Origin: Oscillospiraceae bacterium
Lineage (GTDB): Bacteria > Bacillota_A > Clostridia > Oscillospirales > Ruminococcaceae
Direction of reading: 5' to 3'
Assembly: GCA_017829075.1 (NCBI GenBank)
Contig: JAGAJA010000012.1
Location: forward strand, 1-64,000
DNA length: 64,000 bases
Shown: one piece after another, positions 1-7,871 of the stretch
Numbering within the stretch: the first letter of the stretch is position 1
How the letters are laid out: the number at the start of each line of letters is the position of its first letter
Program-made: the position numbers and the translations under genes
The notes under the pieces: model-generated
What the model was told of the DNA's origin: nothing
Seen by the model: only the letters and a program-made list of their open reading frames with translations
The model's database searches: none

Positions 1-745
1 CCACGAGGATATTTCCGGAAAAGTTCAGTATGTGATTATCCGCACCTCTGCGACCACTGAAAATGTACAGAATATCGCAGGAAACACGGTAAATCAGAAC
101 TACACCGAAGCCCCTGCAACAGGCGCAGCGAAGCCGGTTGAGGTAAGCTACACCCAGAACGGCGCAGAAATCACCTATACCGAAAACCACGAGGATATCG
201 CCAGAAACGTTCAGAATGTGATTAACCGCACCTCTGCGACCACTGAAAATGTACAGAACATCGCAGGAAACACGGTAAATCAGAACTTCACCGAATCTCC
301 CGCGACAGGCGCAGCGAAGCCGATTGAGGTAAGCTACACCCAGAACGGCGCGGAAATCACCTACACCGAAAACTACGAGGATATCGCCGGAAGCGTTCAA
401 AACATAACAAACCGCAACTCTGCGACCACCGAAAATGTACAGAACATCGCAGGAAACACGGTAAATCAGAACTTCACCGAATCTCCCGCGACAGGCGCAG
501 CGAAACCGGTTGATGTAAGCTACACCCAGAACGGCGCGGAAATCACCTACACCGAAAACCACGAGGATATCGCCGGAAGCGTTCAGAATGTGATTAACCG
601 CACCTCTGCGACTACCGAAAATGTACAGAACATCGCAGGAAACACGGTAAATCAGAACTTCACCGAAGCCCCCGCGACAGGCACAGCAAAGCCGGTTGAG
701 GTAAGCTACAACCCGAACGGCGCGGAGATCAGATACATTGAACGT
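1..745 (+). repeat. 186-bp in-frame tandem repeat (62 aa), about four copies
   Basis: The His-Glu-Asp-Ile (or Tyr-Glu-Asp-Ile) codons recur at 2, 188, 374 and 560, exactly 186 nt apart, and neighbouring copies differ at only a few bases. The last copy decays near 745. The array starts before the window, so the copy number is a minimum. Such high DNA identity favours copy-number change by recombination. Confidence 0.95.
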
Positions 746-1819
746 CCGGATATGGAAAGTCCTGAACAGCCGATGTATGGCAGTCGGGCAGTGGGTAGGG
801 CAGAGCGGTTTTATGGAAAGCGCAGCGTCCGCAGGAACACTTCTTTAGATTCCGAGGAACGCAGCAAGTCAATAGAGCGTGGCAGAATAATCCCTGCGGA
901 GGTATCCTCGGGTATTTCTCTTGTAGGCGGGAAATTCGTTGCCGGGACTGCGCCTGTCGAACTGATAAAGAACGAATCTGTTCCGAAATCCGATCAGGAG
1001 ATCAGTTATCGCGCAGATCCTGAAATATTCCGCAGCGAGCAGAGAACGGGTAAGAATTCAGCTTCCAGCGTTACAGGTTCATACAGGGATAAGCTGGACA
1101 GCAGAACTCTCGAAACTCTGGACAGAATTATCAGTCAAGCTCGTTCTTCAGAAGCTGATGTAGTTACACAAATTTCAGAAGCCGAACCGGGTAAGAGCAA
1201 GAGCAGTACCATTTTCAAGTCCTCAGGGATTTCTGTTCCCGACATGGAACTAACTTTTGTGGAGGAAACTCCAGAAGAGCCGGCAGGCTCGATGGTTTCC
1301 GCGGCAGTTTTACCTCGTTCTGTCGGCGGCGCGGAAATGAGGATACTTCTTGGGCAGCTCAGAAACGCGGCAAAGCTGAAATCCGCTCTGAAGCCTGATC
1401 AGAACAAGGCGCAGCATATATCAAGGCTCATAAGAAGCGTTGAGGAACAGGAAGCGGTACAGCGCGGTGAAATGACCTTTTCAAAGAACAGCTATTCTTT
1501 CCGAACGATAGATGACGGCGACAACATGGTAATGCTGATACCGCCGGCTGAAGCGGACAGATACGCAGCCGAAAGCGGCTATGCCCGTCAGCTCCCGCCG
1601 ATAGAATACAAGCAGAGCGAAGAACAGGGGCAGACGGAACAGCCTGCGAAAAAGCCTAAGGTAATAAACAACTCCCAGTCAACCGTTCAGTCTGTGAGAA
1701 CGGCGGTTTCAGGCGGGTTTGAGAATATGACCCGCGAGGAGATCAACAAGCTTGCCGACATGGTTTACAATCAGATACAGACAAGGGTAATGAGAGAACG
1801 CAGACGCATAGGAATGTGA
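1..1819 (+). CDS. Repeat-rich eCIS-associated protein, 5' end outside window
   Basis: The frame is open from position 2 and already inside a repeat, so the true start lies upstream; the GTG at 32 is not a credible start. The N-terminal part is a 62-residue repeat (NVQNIAGNTVNQNFTE core) in at least four near-identical copies, ending near position 745. A low-complexity, charged and Ser-rich middle follows. The last 30 residues (EEINKLADMVYNQIQTRVMRERRR) resemble a short helical Arg-rich tail that I recall from small proteins lying just before the LysM tube-cap gene of eCIS loci. It abuts that gene. Its function is not known; a structural or linker role is inferred from position and tail. No signal peptide or membrane segment is seen in the visible part. 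Confidence 0.75.
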   Translation, partial: HEDISGKVQYVIIRTSATTENVQNIAGNTVNQNYTEAPATGAAKPVEVSYTQNGAEITYTENHEDIARNVQNVINRTSATTENVQNIAGNTVNQNFTESPATGAAKPIEVSYTQNGAEITYTENYEDIAGSVQNITNRNSATTENVQNIAGNTVNQNFTESPATGAAKPVDVSYTQNGAEITYTENHEDIAGSVQNVINRTSATTENVQNIAGNTVNQNFTEAPATGTAKPVEVSYNPNGAEIRYIERPDMESPEQPMYGSRAVGRAERFYGKRSVRRNTSLDSEERSKSIERGRIIPAEVSSGISLVGGKFVAGTAPVELIKNESVPKSDQEISYRADPEIFRSEQRTGKNSASSVTGSYRDKLDSRTLETLDRIISQARSSEADVVTQISEAEPGKSKSSTIFKSSGISVPDMELTFVEETPEEPAGSMVSAAVLPRSVGGAEMRILLGQLRNAAKLKSALKPDQNKAQHISRLIRSVEEQEAVQRGEMTFSKNSYSFRTIDDGDNMVMLIPPAEADRYAAESGYARQLPPIEYKQSEEQGQTEQPAKKPKVINNSQSTVQSVRTAVSGGFENMTREEINKLADMVYNQIQTRVMRERRRIGM

Positions 1820-1829
1820 GGTGACAGCC

Positions 1830-2537
1830 ATGCTGGGAATGTCCAAAGCCCAGATAAAGGTGCTTGACGGCGCAAAGAGCAAACTTTTCAAGGTTTCCGC
1901 GGCAATAAGCGGAGCCGGAGTTGTTCCCTGCGTGTTCAATCCGTCAGATTTTTCCATAGAGCGCTCGGTAAATTACGCGCAGCATAAAATTCCGGGAACA
2001 GACCGCCCGGTGCTTCAGTACATAAGCGGAGATGCAGAGGTCATGCACTTTAGTCTGCTTTTTGACACATACAGCGCTGGAGTTGGTTCTGCGCAGCCGG
2101 GAATAATCGCCTCGACAGCGGCTCCCGACGCTCAAAAAGCAGATGTCAGAATGTACACTGAACCTTTGATGAAGCTCACAACAGTTAATTCTGATACCCA
2201 CACCCCAAGTCTTGTGGAGTTCGTATGGGGCTCAATCAGCTTCAAGGGATATATTCAGTCAATTGCCCAGCGGTTTACGATGTTCAATATGTTCGGAAAA
2301 CCGGTTCGCGCAACCGTGGATATCACCCTGATCTCCAATAAAGAGGACAACAACGTGAGAAATTCCCCGGATAGAACAAAGGCGCGCACCATTTCCGAAG
2401 GCGACAGGCTTTACGCCTTTGCTTATGCGGAGTACGGTGACTGCGCCGAGTGGCGAAGAATTGCCGATGAAAACAATATCGACAATCCGCGGCGGCTCGA
2501 ATCGGGCAAAGATATTGTCATACCTCCGATTTTATAA
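1830..2537 (+). CDS. eCIS tube-cap/LysM protein (Afp7-like)
   Basis: A 235-residue protein of the contractile injection system tube-protein family. The N-terminal two thirds form the tube-like beta domain (FNPSDFSIERSVNYAQHK, then a run on the yes-block VMHFSLLFDTYSAG). Residues from about 185 form a LysM-type module (GDRLYAFAYAEYGDCAEWRRIADENN...IVIPP). In Afp/PVC particles this protein joins the inner tube to the spike and baseplate. I chose the ATG at 1830, spaced 6 nt from GAGGTG, over the in-frame GTG at 1821 that lies inside the ribosome binding site. It lies directly upstream of the spike genes, as in known eCIS loci. Confidence 0.88.
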   Translation: MLGMSKAQIKVLDGAKSKLFKVSAAISGAGVVPCVFNPSDFSIERSVNYAQHKIPGTDRPVLQYISGDAEVMHFSLLFDTYSAGVGSAQPGIIASTAAPDAQKADVRMYTEPLMKLTTVNSDTHTPSLVEFVWGSISFKGYIQSIAQRFTMFNMFGKPVRATVDITLISNKEDNNVRNSPDRTKARTISEGDRLYAFAYAEYGDCAEWRRIADENNIDNPRRLESGKDIVIPPIL

Positions 2538-2566
2538 AGGATTTCTGATGAAAGGAGGCGGGAGTA

Positions 2567-3628
2567 TTGGCATTCAATGCAGACAATTGCAAAAATCCGC
2601 AGTGCAAGGTAATTGTTGACGGTTCGGAGCTAAAAAGCAGCACCTATTACATCGAGGCTGTGAATGTACAGGTTTCCGCGTCCTCAAGAGCCAATAGCTG
2701 CGATGTGACTATCGTAGCGGATTACAACTATAAAAATAGCTGCATAGACGATAGTTTGCTGAAAAAGGTTACCGCCGGAAAAAAAGTCAGGATCGAAATG
2801 GGATACAGCCTTACAAGACCTGTTTTTATGGGGTATATTAATTCCGTTTCGGTGAGCTATTCAGAGGGAGGCGTGGAGGTTTCTTTCTCCTGCCTGGACG
2901 CAAGAGGAATGCTTATGGGCAATGTTTCATGGCAGACCTATGAGAATGAGAGCATCAGTCAGGTAATCAAAAAGATACTTCAACCCCTCAGCGCCTATAC
3001 GACAGGAGTCGTTGTGAATGTTCCCGGAGCGGCGGACAAGGAAAATCCGCTGGCCCAGAACAATCTGGACGATTATCAGTATATATGTCAGCTTGCAACG
3101 CTGACCGGAAGCTCCTTTTGTATGCCGAGCACCAAGCTGAAATTCGTGAAGAACGTATATAAATCGGGATCACGTCAGGGCACCTATAAATGGGGACGCG
3201 ACCTGCTCAGCTTTGAGAGGAACGTTGAACTGGCGGAGCAGCTTGGCTCAGTCACGGTGTCGGGTAATTCCCCAGAAAACATCAAGGAGTTTTCTGCAAC
3301 TGCAAAGCCGCCCTCCGGAAGCGGAAAGACGGGCGCCCAGCTAAATTCCCTTGTAAAGGGAAAGGAGCGGGAGGTAACAAGCTTCGCTGTAAAAAACCAG
3401 AATGAAGCCAAGACTTACGCCGACTCCATGATGTTTGATTCAGCGATGAAGTTATGTACAGGAACCGCCCGCGTGGTTGGCAACGCAAATCTCGTCCCCG
3501 GCGGAAAGATCAAGTTTGATGGACTTGATCCCGAACTGAACGGCGATTATTCCATAACCTCGCTGACGCACAGCTTCAGCACAGCAGGCTTTCTGACTAC
3601 GATAGGCTTTGCAAAAACAACAGCGTAA
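2567..3628 (+). CDS. Phage late control D / VgrG N-terminal (gp27-like) spike protein
   Basis: A 353-residue gp27/late-control-D type protein, the hub that joins baseplate to spike. Visible signs are the opening beta segments (YYIEAVNVQVSASSRANSCDVTIV), the turn motif VRIEMGYSLTRPVFMGYINSV, and the second half with LKFVKN...WGRDLLSFERNVELAEQLGSVTVSG. The start is a TTG at 2567 preceded by AAAGGAGG at 2551-2558; no ATG fits. The C-terminal OB-fold spike is absent here and is encoded by the next gene, so the VgrG-like spike is split in two, as in phages rather than as in fused Afp8. Confidence 0.87.
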   Translation: MAFNADNCKNPQCKVIVDGSELKSSTYYIEAVNVQVSASSRANSCDVTIVADYNYKNSCIDDSLLKKVTAGKKVRIEMGYSLTRPVFMGYINSVSVSYSEGGVEVSFSCLDARGMLMGNVSWQTYENESISQVIKKILQPLSAYTTGVVVNVPGAADKENPLAQNNLDDYQYICQLATLTGSSFCMPSTKLKFVKNVYKSGSRQGTYKWGRDLLSFERNVELAEQLGSVTVSGNSPENIKEFSATAKPPSGSGKTGAQLNSLVKGKEREVTSFAVKNQNEAKTYADSMMFDSAMKLCTGTARVVGNANLVPGGKIKFDGLDPELNGDYSITSLTHSFSTAGFLTTIGFAKTTA

Positions 3629-3648
3629 ATAACCGGAGGTGAACAGCA

Positions 3649-4410
3649 TTGGCAGGGCTTTTTGAAGCAATGAATCCGCAGACCAGTAATTCAATGGAGA
3701 AAAGCTCCGTCAGAACCGGGCTTTCCCTCGCTAAAATAACCAACATCAAAGACCCGAAAAACCTCGGCAGAGTTAAATGCGCATACATCACCAGTGATAA
3801 GGACGCTGGCGAAACCGGTTGGATCTTCTGTCTGACAATGTTCGGAGGGAATGGCTATGGCGCCTGTTTTCACCCGAATGTCGGAGATGTGGTTGCTCTG
3901 GCGTATGAAAACGGAGATATCCACCGTCCGTTTGTTATCGGCAGCCTTTGGGCGGGCAATTCAAAACCTCCTGTTTCGGTCAAGGACGGTAAGAACGAGG
4001 AGTATCAATTCATTACCCCGAACAAATCCTTTGTGGATTTTATAGATAAACAGGGCAAGGAAAAGATCACGGTTTCCACCCCGAAAAACCGGCAGGTTGT
4101 CCTTGATGATGAGAAACAGGAAATGACCATCTCCGATGGAAAGACTTCGCTGAAGATCAGCGAAAAAAACGGCACGACGGAGCTGAAATGCGACAAAAAG
4201 CTTACCATTAAGGTGGGCACCGGAGTTACGATCGAGTGCGACGGAACTTCCGGCGCAGTAAAAATAAAGGCAAACAAGGAAATCAACATTTCCGCAGCAC
4301 AGATCAGTGAAAAGGCAAGCGGAACGCTTGAAATGTCCGGAAACGGATCAGCTACATTAAAGAGCAGCGGAGTGCTTACTGTGAAAGGCTCTATGACCAA
4401 GATAAATTGA
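3649..4410 (+). CDS. Spike/baseplate protein V (VgrG gp5-like OB fold plus beta-helix)
   Basis: A 253-residue central spike protein. Residues 23-105 form the OB fold typical of gp5/VgrG (LAKITNIKDPKNLGRVKCAYI, then HPNVGDVVALAYENGDIHRPFVIGSLW). From about residue 125 there is a run of short beta strands (KITVS, QVVLD, MTISD, SLKIS, TELKC, TIKVG, VTIEC, VKIKA) typical of a triple-stranded beta-helix needle. The start is TTG at 3649 with CCGGAGGTG upstream. Together with the preceding gp27-like gene it makes up the puncturing device; the tip is probably the DUF4280 protein at 21103. Confidence 0.88.
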   Translation: MAGLFEAMNPQTSNSMEKSSVRTGLSLAKITNIKDPKNLGRVKCAYITSDKDAGETGWIFCLTMFGGNGYGACFHPNVGDVVALAYENGDIHRPFVIGSLWAGNSKPPVSVKDGKNEEYQFITPNKSFVDFIDKQGKEKITVSTPKNRQVVLDDEKQEMTISDGKTSLKISEKNGTTELKCDKKLTIKVGTGVTIECDGTSGAVKIKANKEINISAAQISEKASGTLEMSGNGSATLKSSGVLTVKGSMTKIN

Positions 4411-4432
4411 TTTTGACAACGGAGGGACAGAT

Positions 4433-4843
4433 ATGTCGGATAACAAGAGCTTTATGGGCAGGGGATTCAAGTTCCCTTTTAGCGTTGATCCCTCCACAAA
4501 CCGCATAGCGATGAGCAGCGCGGAGGAAGATATAGAGGAAGCGATAAAGATAATCCTTCGAACAAATGTCGGAGAGAGAGTCATGCTTCCTGAGTTTGGA
4601 ACGGCTGCCGGGGATTTTGTATTCTCGGATAACCGCGCCGAAAGGATCGCGGCTCTGGAAAGCAGCGTTAAAGATGCGTTGGAGCACTGGGAGCCTCGTA
4701 TCACTGATATTGATGTTGAAGCGGATTCTGCTGCCGGCACTAAAAATGTGGTAGAGATCAATATCCGCTATACTGTGAGAATGACAAATAACCAGTTCAA
4801 CATGGTTTACCCGTTCTACATGATGGAGGGAGAGGGCAGATGA
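4433..4843 (+). CDS. Baseplate wedge protein, GPW/gp25 family (Afp9-like)
   Basis: A 136-residue gp25-type wedge protein, close to the usual family size. Seen directly: GFKFPFSVDPSTNRIAMSS at the N-terminus, the helix EEDIEEAIKIILRTNVGERVMLPEFG with the family EFG motif, and a C-terminal beta strand region VVEINIRYTVRMTNNQ. The family joins sheath initiation to the baseplate wedges. The start has GGAGGG eight bases upstream. It overlaps the next gene by 4 nt (ATGA), so the two are likely translationally coupled. Confidence 0.93.
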   Translation: MSDNKSFMGRGFKFPFSVDPSTNRIAMSSAEEDIEEAIKIILRTNVGERVMLPEFGTAAGDFVFSDNRAERIAALESSVKDALEHWEPRITDIDVEADSAAGTKNVVEINIRYTVRMTNNQFNMVYPFYMMEGEGR

Positions 4844-7800
4844 TTACACCAAAGCTTGACAGCAGACGCGTGAGTGATATCATTGCTGAAATTAAGCGCA
4901 AAAGTGAAAGCTACACTCCCGAATGGAGATTTGACCCGGAAAGACCCGACGGCGGAGCTGCACTTGCGCAGATCTTTTCGGAAATGTTCTTTGAAACCAT
5001 TGACAGATACAACCGTTTTCCGGATAAGTGCTACCTTGAGTTCCTCAATATGCTTGGAGTGAGCGCCGGTGCGGTTTCTCCGGCTGTCGGCATGGTGAGC
5101 GCCGAAATGGTAGACGGCGTACAGCAGAATGTCTACATCAAAAAGGGAACAAGGCTTTTTACCGATATCAGCGGCGATGACGGCGAGGATATCCGGGTCG
5201 TTTTTGAAACAGCTTCGGGATTTTACGCTGTTCCCGCAGAAATAAAGGCGATCTACATGACAGATCACGAGCGGGATATAATTACCCGAACTGATCTGTC
5301 CGGCGCGGACGCGTATCCGCTCTCCCTGTTCAGACCTGATGAAAAGAAAAATCTTGAGCGGCACTGCTTCGCTGCGGCGCATTCTGCGGTGCTCAAAATC
5401 AATGGCACTGCGGAGATACGGGTTCGGCTCCTGAATAATGCAATGAGCTACCAGAATGAAGCCATTGCCGAGAAGCTGTGCGACAAGTCCTTTGCAAAGT
5501 GGAGCTACATTTCAGCAGAGGGCAGAGTATCTCTCACCGCTCATCTGAGGCAGGGATATATCGCGCTGCTTAAAGACTCGCTTAAACCTCTGGAGCTTAC
5601 AGACGGCAATGGTTCGGCTGATTCGGAGGAGCTTAACTGCTGGATATTCTGCGAGATGAACAGCGCCGGCGGCGCGGACGATATAACGGTTGACGAGATA
5701 TCAGTAAGCTCAGCCAGCACAGACGATGAGCTTCATCATGGTATTCTTCCGGACAGTCTTTTTGCCAACGACACAGAGCTTAACAGCGAAAGATGCGGCT
5801 GCTGCTTCGGCAGAGAACCGTCCGCATATGATTCTTTCTATATCTCATGCGGCGAGGTATTCAGCAAGAAGGGCGCCGATATAACCGCCGAGTTTTCTCT
5901 CGACACCATTGTTTATCAGGACAGCAGCCTGTCGGAAAACAGCCTTGATTTTAACCAGAAGCTGGTAGTTGACAAGGAGGACGCAAAGGCTACTCCCTTT
6001 GACAATATATTCGTTTCTGAGATCATATGGGAATACTGGAATGGGTACGGCTGGGCAAGGCTTGAGGTTTCTGGAGATGTGAACCCGTTTTCCTGCGAGG
6101 AGCAGACCTCGAAAAAGAGCATTCGCTTTGTCTGCCCGGAGGACATGGAGATCTCCATGCAGAATGCCCATGAGGGCTATTGGATAAGGGCAAGGATAAT
6201 CTCCGTAGAGAACAGGTACAGCACCCGCGGCAGATGGCTCATTCCGCTGCTGAAAAGTCTTGTACTGCGTTATGACTATGGAACGAAGTTCCTGCCGGCG
6301 GAGTTGATCCAGACAACGAACAACTGTTCCTCTAAGAGCTATACCGCAGGAATGGGCGCATCAGGAATGAACCTCTACTCCCATATGCCGGAGCAGCATC
6401 ACGCGGTTTATATGCTGTTTGACAAGCCGCCAGTGGGCTATCCTGTCAATCTGTATATGGATCTGGCAGGCAGCACCGACCCGGACAGGATCTTGTCTTT
6501 CCAGCACCTGACGGGTGACGGTGGAGGAAGAACCAACTGGGTGGAGCTTAAAACAAACGACCGTACCGAGGGACTTAGCAGAAGCGGAATAGTATCCATG
6601 TTCTGCCCGAATGATTTCTCCGAGGAGGAGCTTTTCGGAGAGCGGGGATACTGGATAAGGATAGTAAACCGCAGCATGGATTTCGGCAGACAGGACGAAG
6701 CGCCGCAGCTTCTTGGAATAACCAAAAATGCGGTGGATATCGTTCAGAAGCAGAGCGTGAACGACGAACGGCATGATATATTTGCCGGAAAGCCGGATCA
6801 GAGCTTTAAGCTTTCCGGAAGTCCGATAACAGGCTGCGAGCTGTGGATAAACGAGCTTGCAGAAACGCCTCTCTCGGAGCTGAAGGAGCTTCAGCAGCGC
6901 GATAAGAATGCAGTCCGTGCTGTTCTGTCCGATGACGGACAGATAAGCGAATTCTGGGTGCGCTGGGAGGCGCGGGATACACTGGTTAAATCCTCGGCTG
7001 ACGACCGCCATTATGAATTGGATCACCAGACCGGAACGGTGCGCTTCGGCAACGGGATAAACGGTAAAATCCCCGCATATCACGGACTGACAGAAGCAAG
7101 CTGTAATTATTCCTTCGGCGGCGGCACTTCCGGAAATCTTCCGGCGGGGTCTATCGACGGGCCTATTGTCGGAATTCCCTTTGTGGAAAGAATGACGAAT
7201 TTCCGTCCCACCTGCGGAGGCAGCGGTATTCAGAGCATAGACACTATCCGAAAAATCGGAACAAAAAGCCTTCAGCACCGCGGACGCGCTGTAACAGCGC
7301 AGGATTATGAAACCCTTATCCTTGAGGAATTTACCGAGGTGCGGGAGGTGCGGTGCTTTGCGGACAGAAACGCGTCCTGTGAAACTGAGAACGGCTGCGT
7401 TACAGTAGTTATCATGCCGTATGATTACGGCGACAGCGTGTATTGCAACGCTCTCTGCCGCAGAATATTTGATTTTATTTCGCGGCGAAGCTCGCTGGAG
7501 CTTACAGCCGGAGGAAGGCTGAGCGTGATTCCGGCGGGAGTAATGCGGATAAGCTGCGAGATAACTCTGAAGCTTGACGATTACGAGTATGCTGCCGAGG
7601 CGGAGCAGAGTGCGGAAGCGGCGGTAAGAGATCTTCTGAACGGAACTTCCGGAGGAGAAAGAATTGGCTGTATGCCGGGCAGCAAAGACATCATCGCAGC
7701 GCTGCGCCGGGTAGAGCACATTTCCTATGTTTCCGGAATAATGCTGATAGGAGAATACTACCGGGGTACCGAAAAGGTTACTGTACCTCTCGCTGACACC

Positions 7801-7854
7801 GAGCAGTACAAGTATTTCGTTTCCGCAAGCGGCACACATATGATCAACTTTTAA
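4840..7854 (+). CDS. Baseplate J-like protein, large (Afp11-like)
   Basis: A 1004-residue baseplate wedge protein of the J/gp6 type found in Afp/PVC-like systems. The N-terminus (RRVSDIIAEIKRKSESYTPEWRFDPERPDGGAALAQIFSEMF) is the usual wedge opening with the PE-W and D-G-ALAQIF pattern. The C-terminal third contains LDHQTGTVRFGNGINGKIP, GGTSGNLPAGSI and RGRAVTAQDYETLILEEFTEVREVRCF, the signature block of J-type proteins. It is longer than phage J proteins, with extra beta-rich domains in the middle (about residues 150-680). The start overlaps gp25 by 4 nt. It pairs with the next gene to build the wedge. Confidence 0.9.
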   Translation: MITPKLDSRRVSDIIAEIKRKSESYTPEWRFDPERPDGGAALAQIFSEMFFETIDRYNRFPDKCYLEFLNMLGVSAGAVSPAVGMVSAEMVDGVQQNVYIKKGTRLFTDISGDDGEDIRVVFETASGFYAVPAEIKAIYMTDHERDIITRTDLSGADAYPLSLFRPDEKKNLERHCFAAAHSAVLKINGTAEIRVRLLNNAMSYQNEAIAEKLCDKSFAKWSYISAEGRVSLTAHLRQGYIALLKDSLKPLELTDGNGSADSEELNCWIFCEMNSAGGADDITVDEISVSSASTDDELHHGILPDSLFANDTELNSERCGCCFGREPSAYDSFYISCGEVFSKKGADITAEFSLDTIVYQDSSLSENSLDFNQKLVVDKEDAKATPFDNIFVSEIIWEYWNGYGWARLEVSGDVNPFSCEEQTSKKSIRFVCPEDMEISMQNAHEGYWIRARIISVENRYSTRGRWLIPLLKSLVLRYDYGTKFLPAELIQTTNNCSSKSYTAGMGASGMNLYSHMPEQHHAVYMLFDKPPVGYPVNLYMDLAGSTDPDRILSFQHLTGDGGGRTNWVELKTNDRTEGLSRSGIVSMFCPNDFSEEELFGERGYWIRIVNRSMDFGRQDEAPQLLGITKNAVDIVQKQSVNDERHDIFAGKPDQSFKLSGSPITGCELWINELAETPLSELKELQQRDKNAVRAVLSDDGQISEFWVRWEARDTLVKSSADDRHYELDHQTGTVRFGNGINGKIPAYHGLTEASCNYSFGGGTSGNLPAGSIDGPIVGIPFVERMTNFRPTCGGSGIQSIDTIRKIGTKSLQHRGRAVTAQDYETLILEEFTEVREVRCFADRNASCETENGCVTVVIMPYDYGDSVYCNALCRRIFDFISRRSSLELTAGGRLSVIPAGVMRISCEITLKLDDYEYAAEAEQSAEAAVRDLLNGTSGGERIGCMPGSKDIIAALRRVEHISYVSGIMLIGEYYRGTEKVTVPLADTEQYKYFVSASGTHMINF

Positions 7855-7871
7855 GTATAAGGAGAATGCCT

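Noticed and set aside
1..745. CRISPR array
   Set aside because: Units are 186 bp, in-frame and contiguous, without unique spacers.
4005..4400. 131-residue minus-strand frame over the spike gene
   Set aside because: Opposite a clear gp5-like gene; only a reverse-strand shadow.
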